12,821 nt of DNA from Thermoleophilia bacterium (GTDB taxonomy: Bacteria > Actinomycetota > Thermoleophilia > Gaiellales > SKUG01): assembly GCA_025964405.1 (NCBI GenBank), contig JAOPYW010000071.1, positions 1 to 12,821 on the forward strand. The letters run 5' to 3'. The notes beneath the pieces were generated by a model. That model was not told where the DNA came from. It saw only the letters and a list, made by a program, of their open reading frames with translations, and did not search any database. Both the position numbers and the translations under genes were made by a program. Position 1 is the first letter of the stretch, and the number at the start of each line of letters is the position of its first letter. This document shows positions 12,293 to 12,821 of this stretch, piece after piece.

Positions 12293-12821
12293 ATGCAGCT
12301 CATGACCGTCGCCTCAGCCCCCGTTCGGACCGTCGCAGCCCCTGCGTCGCTCACCACCGTCGCGGCCACCAACGCCGCGAACGCCGCGTCGCTCTCCGCA
12401 CGCTCGGAGCTGACCGCCCAGCAGGGTCCGGCCGCCGCCCAGGCCGCCGCCGGTGCCGCTGGCCTCGACGACTACTACGCACCGGCCCAGGGCAAGACGG
12501 GCGCCGACCTCCTGTTCGCGCTGCACAACATCGTCCGCACCGGCCACGTCGACCGCGGCTACTCGCAGGCGCGCCAGGAACTGTTCAGCGAGGTCGACGA
12601 CACCGACGGCGACAACATGATTCCCGACGTCTTCACCGGCGTGACCCGCGGCCCGATCACCGGCAAGGGTGATGGCATGGCCAAGGGCATGAACACCGAG
12701 CACACGTGGGCGCAGAGCAAGGGTGCCACCGGCATCGCGCAGAGCGACCTGCACCACCTGCGCGCGAGTGACATCGAGACCAACTCGCGCCGCGGCAGCT
12801 TCCCCTACGGCGACGTCACCT
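12293..12821 (+). CDS. Endonuclease I family nuclease (EndA/NucM-like), N-terminal part
   Basis: 176 residues are visible; the 3' end lies outside the window. Residues 1-60 are Ala/Thr/Ser-rich. From 60 on the sequence matches the endonuclease I family (beta-beta-alpha-metal fold, non-specific DNA/RNA nuclease, often secreted). The core reads MNTEHTWAQS (133-142), SDLHHLRASDIETNSRRG (151-168), then SFPYG. By analogy with Vibrio Vvn, Glu 136 and Asn 164 would bind the metal and His 137 would be the general base. The N-terminus is odd: it has only one basic residue (Arg 12) in the first 36 and no compact hydrophobic core, so it is a poor Sec signal. An in-frame stop codon at 12278-12280 rules out a longer start, apart from a non-standard ATT. 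No open neighbour suggests an operon. The product may depend on a different export route or on the missing C-terminus. Confidence 0.88.
   Translation, partial: MQLMTVASAPVRTVAAPASLTTVAATNAANAASLSARSELTAQQGPAAAQAAAGAAGLDDYYAPAQGKTGADLLFALHNIVRTGHVDRGYSQARQELFSEVDDTDGDNMIPDVFTGVTRGPITGKGDGMAKGMNTEHTWAQSKGATGIAQSDLHHLRASDIETNSRRGSFPYGDVT

Overview
The window comes from a high-GC bacterial chromosome, almost certainly an actinomycete. Family content (a stand-alone 5'-3' exonuclease, an ABC-F protein with an Ala/Gly/Ser-rich linker, tandem M42 peptidases, an AbiEi-N/DUF559 protein) and the frequent lack of Shine-Dalgarno sequences fit Micrococcales, perhaps Microbacteriaceae. The genus-level placement is a guess; nothing here is a phylogenetic marker except the tRNA.

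Left part (1-4152), housekeeping genes. The end of a YihY/BrkB-type membrane protein converges on a 5'-3' exonuclease gene. Upstream of the exonuclease lie a long hairpin and a tRNA-Glu(CTC), both on the minus strand. A small three-segment membrane protein of unknown function then converges, across a 12-bp terminator hairpin, on a large ABC-F ATPase gene.

Middle part (4153-7942), a peptide-type ABC importer operon read to the right: a lipoprotein solute-binding protein and two Dpp/Opp-like permeases. The genes are coupled by a GTGA overlap and a 1-nt gap. No ATPase gene follows within the window, so the energising subunits must lie elsewhere or have been displaced.

Accessory island (about 7945-9440). 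A single gene on the minus strand encodes an AbiEi-like winged-helix N-terminus joined to a DUF559/Vsr-like PD-(D/E)XK nuclease domain. It is bracketed by four copies of a 42-bp two-arm palindromic repeat, two downstream and two upstream. All four are in the same orientation, and the two starts are exactly 70 nt apart in both pairs. Hand-counted 60-base lines in the gene are 57-63% GC, against 72-77% in sampled flanking lines. This gene-plus-repeats unit is the most interesting object here: it resembles a REP/RAYT arrangement in which a PD-(D/E)XK protein replaces the transposase.

Right part (9442-12821). A 130-aa orphan protein gene is divergent from two tandem, translationally coupled M42 metallopeptidase genes. 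The shared 100-bp intergenic region is full of AGGTAGGT-type repeats. The window ends inside an endonuclease I (EndA/NucM-like) gene preceded by helically phased TCACGAA repeats. The importer and the M42 peptidases could both serve peptide use, but they are separated by the island and there is no direct evidence of a joint pathway.
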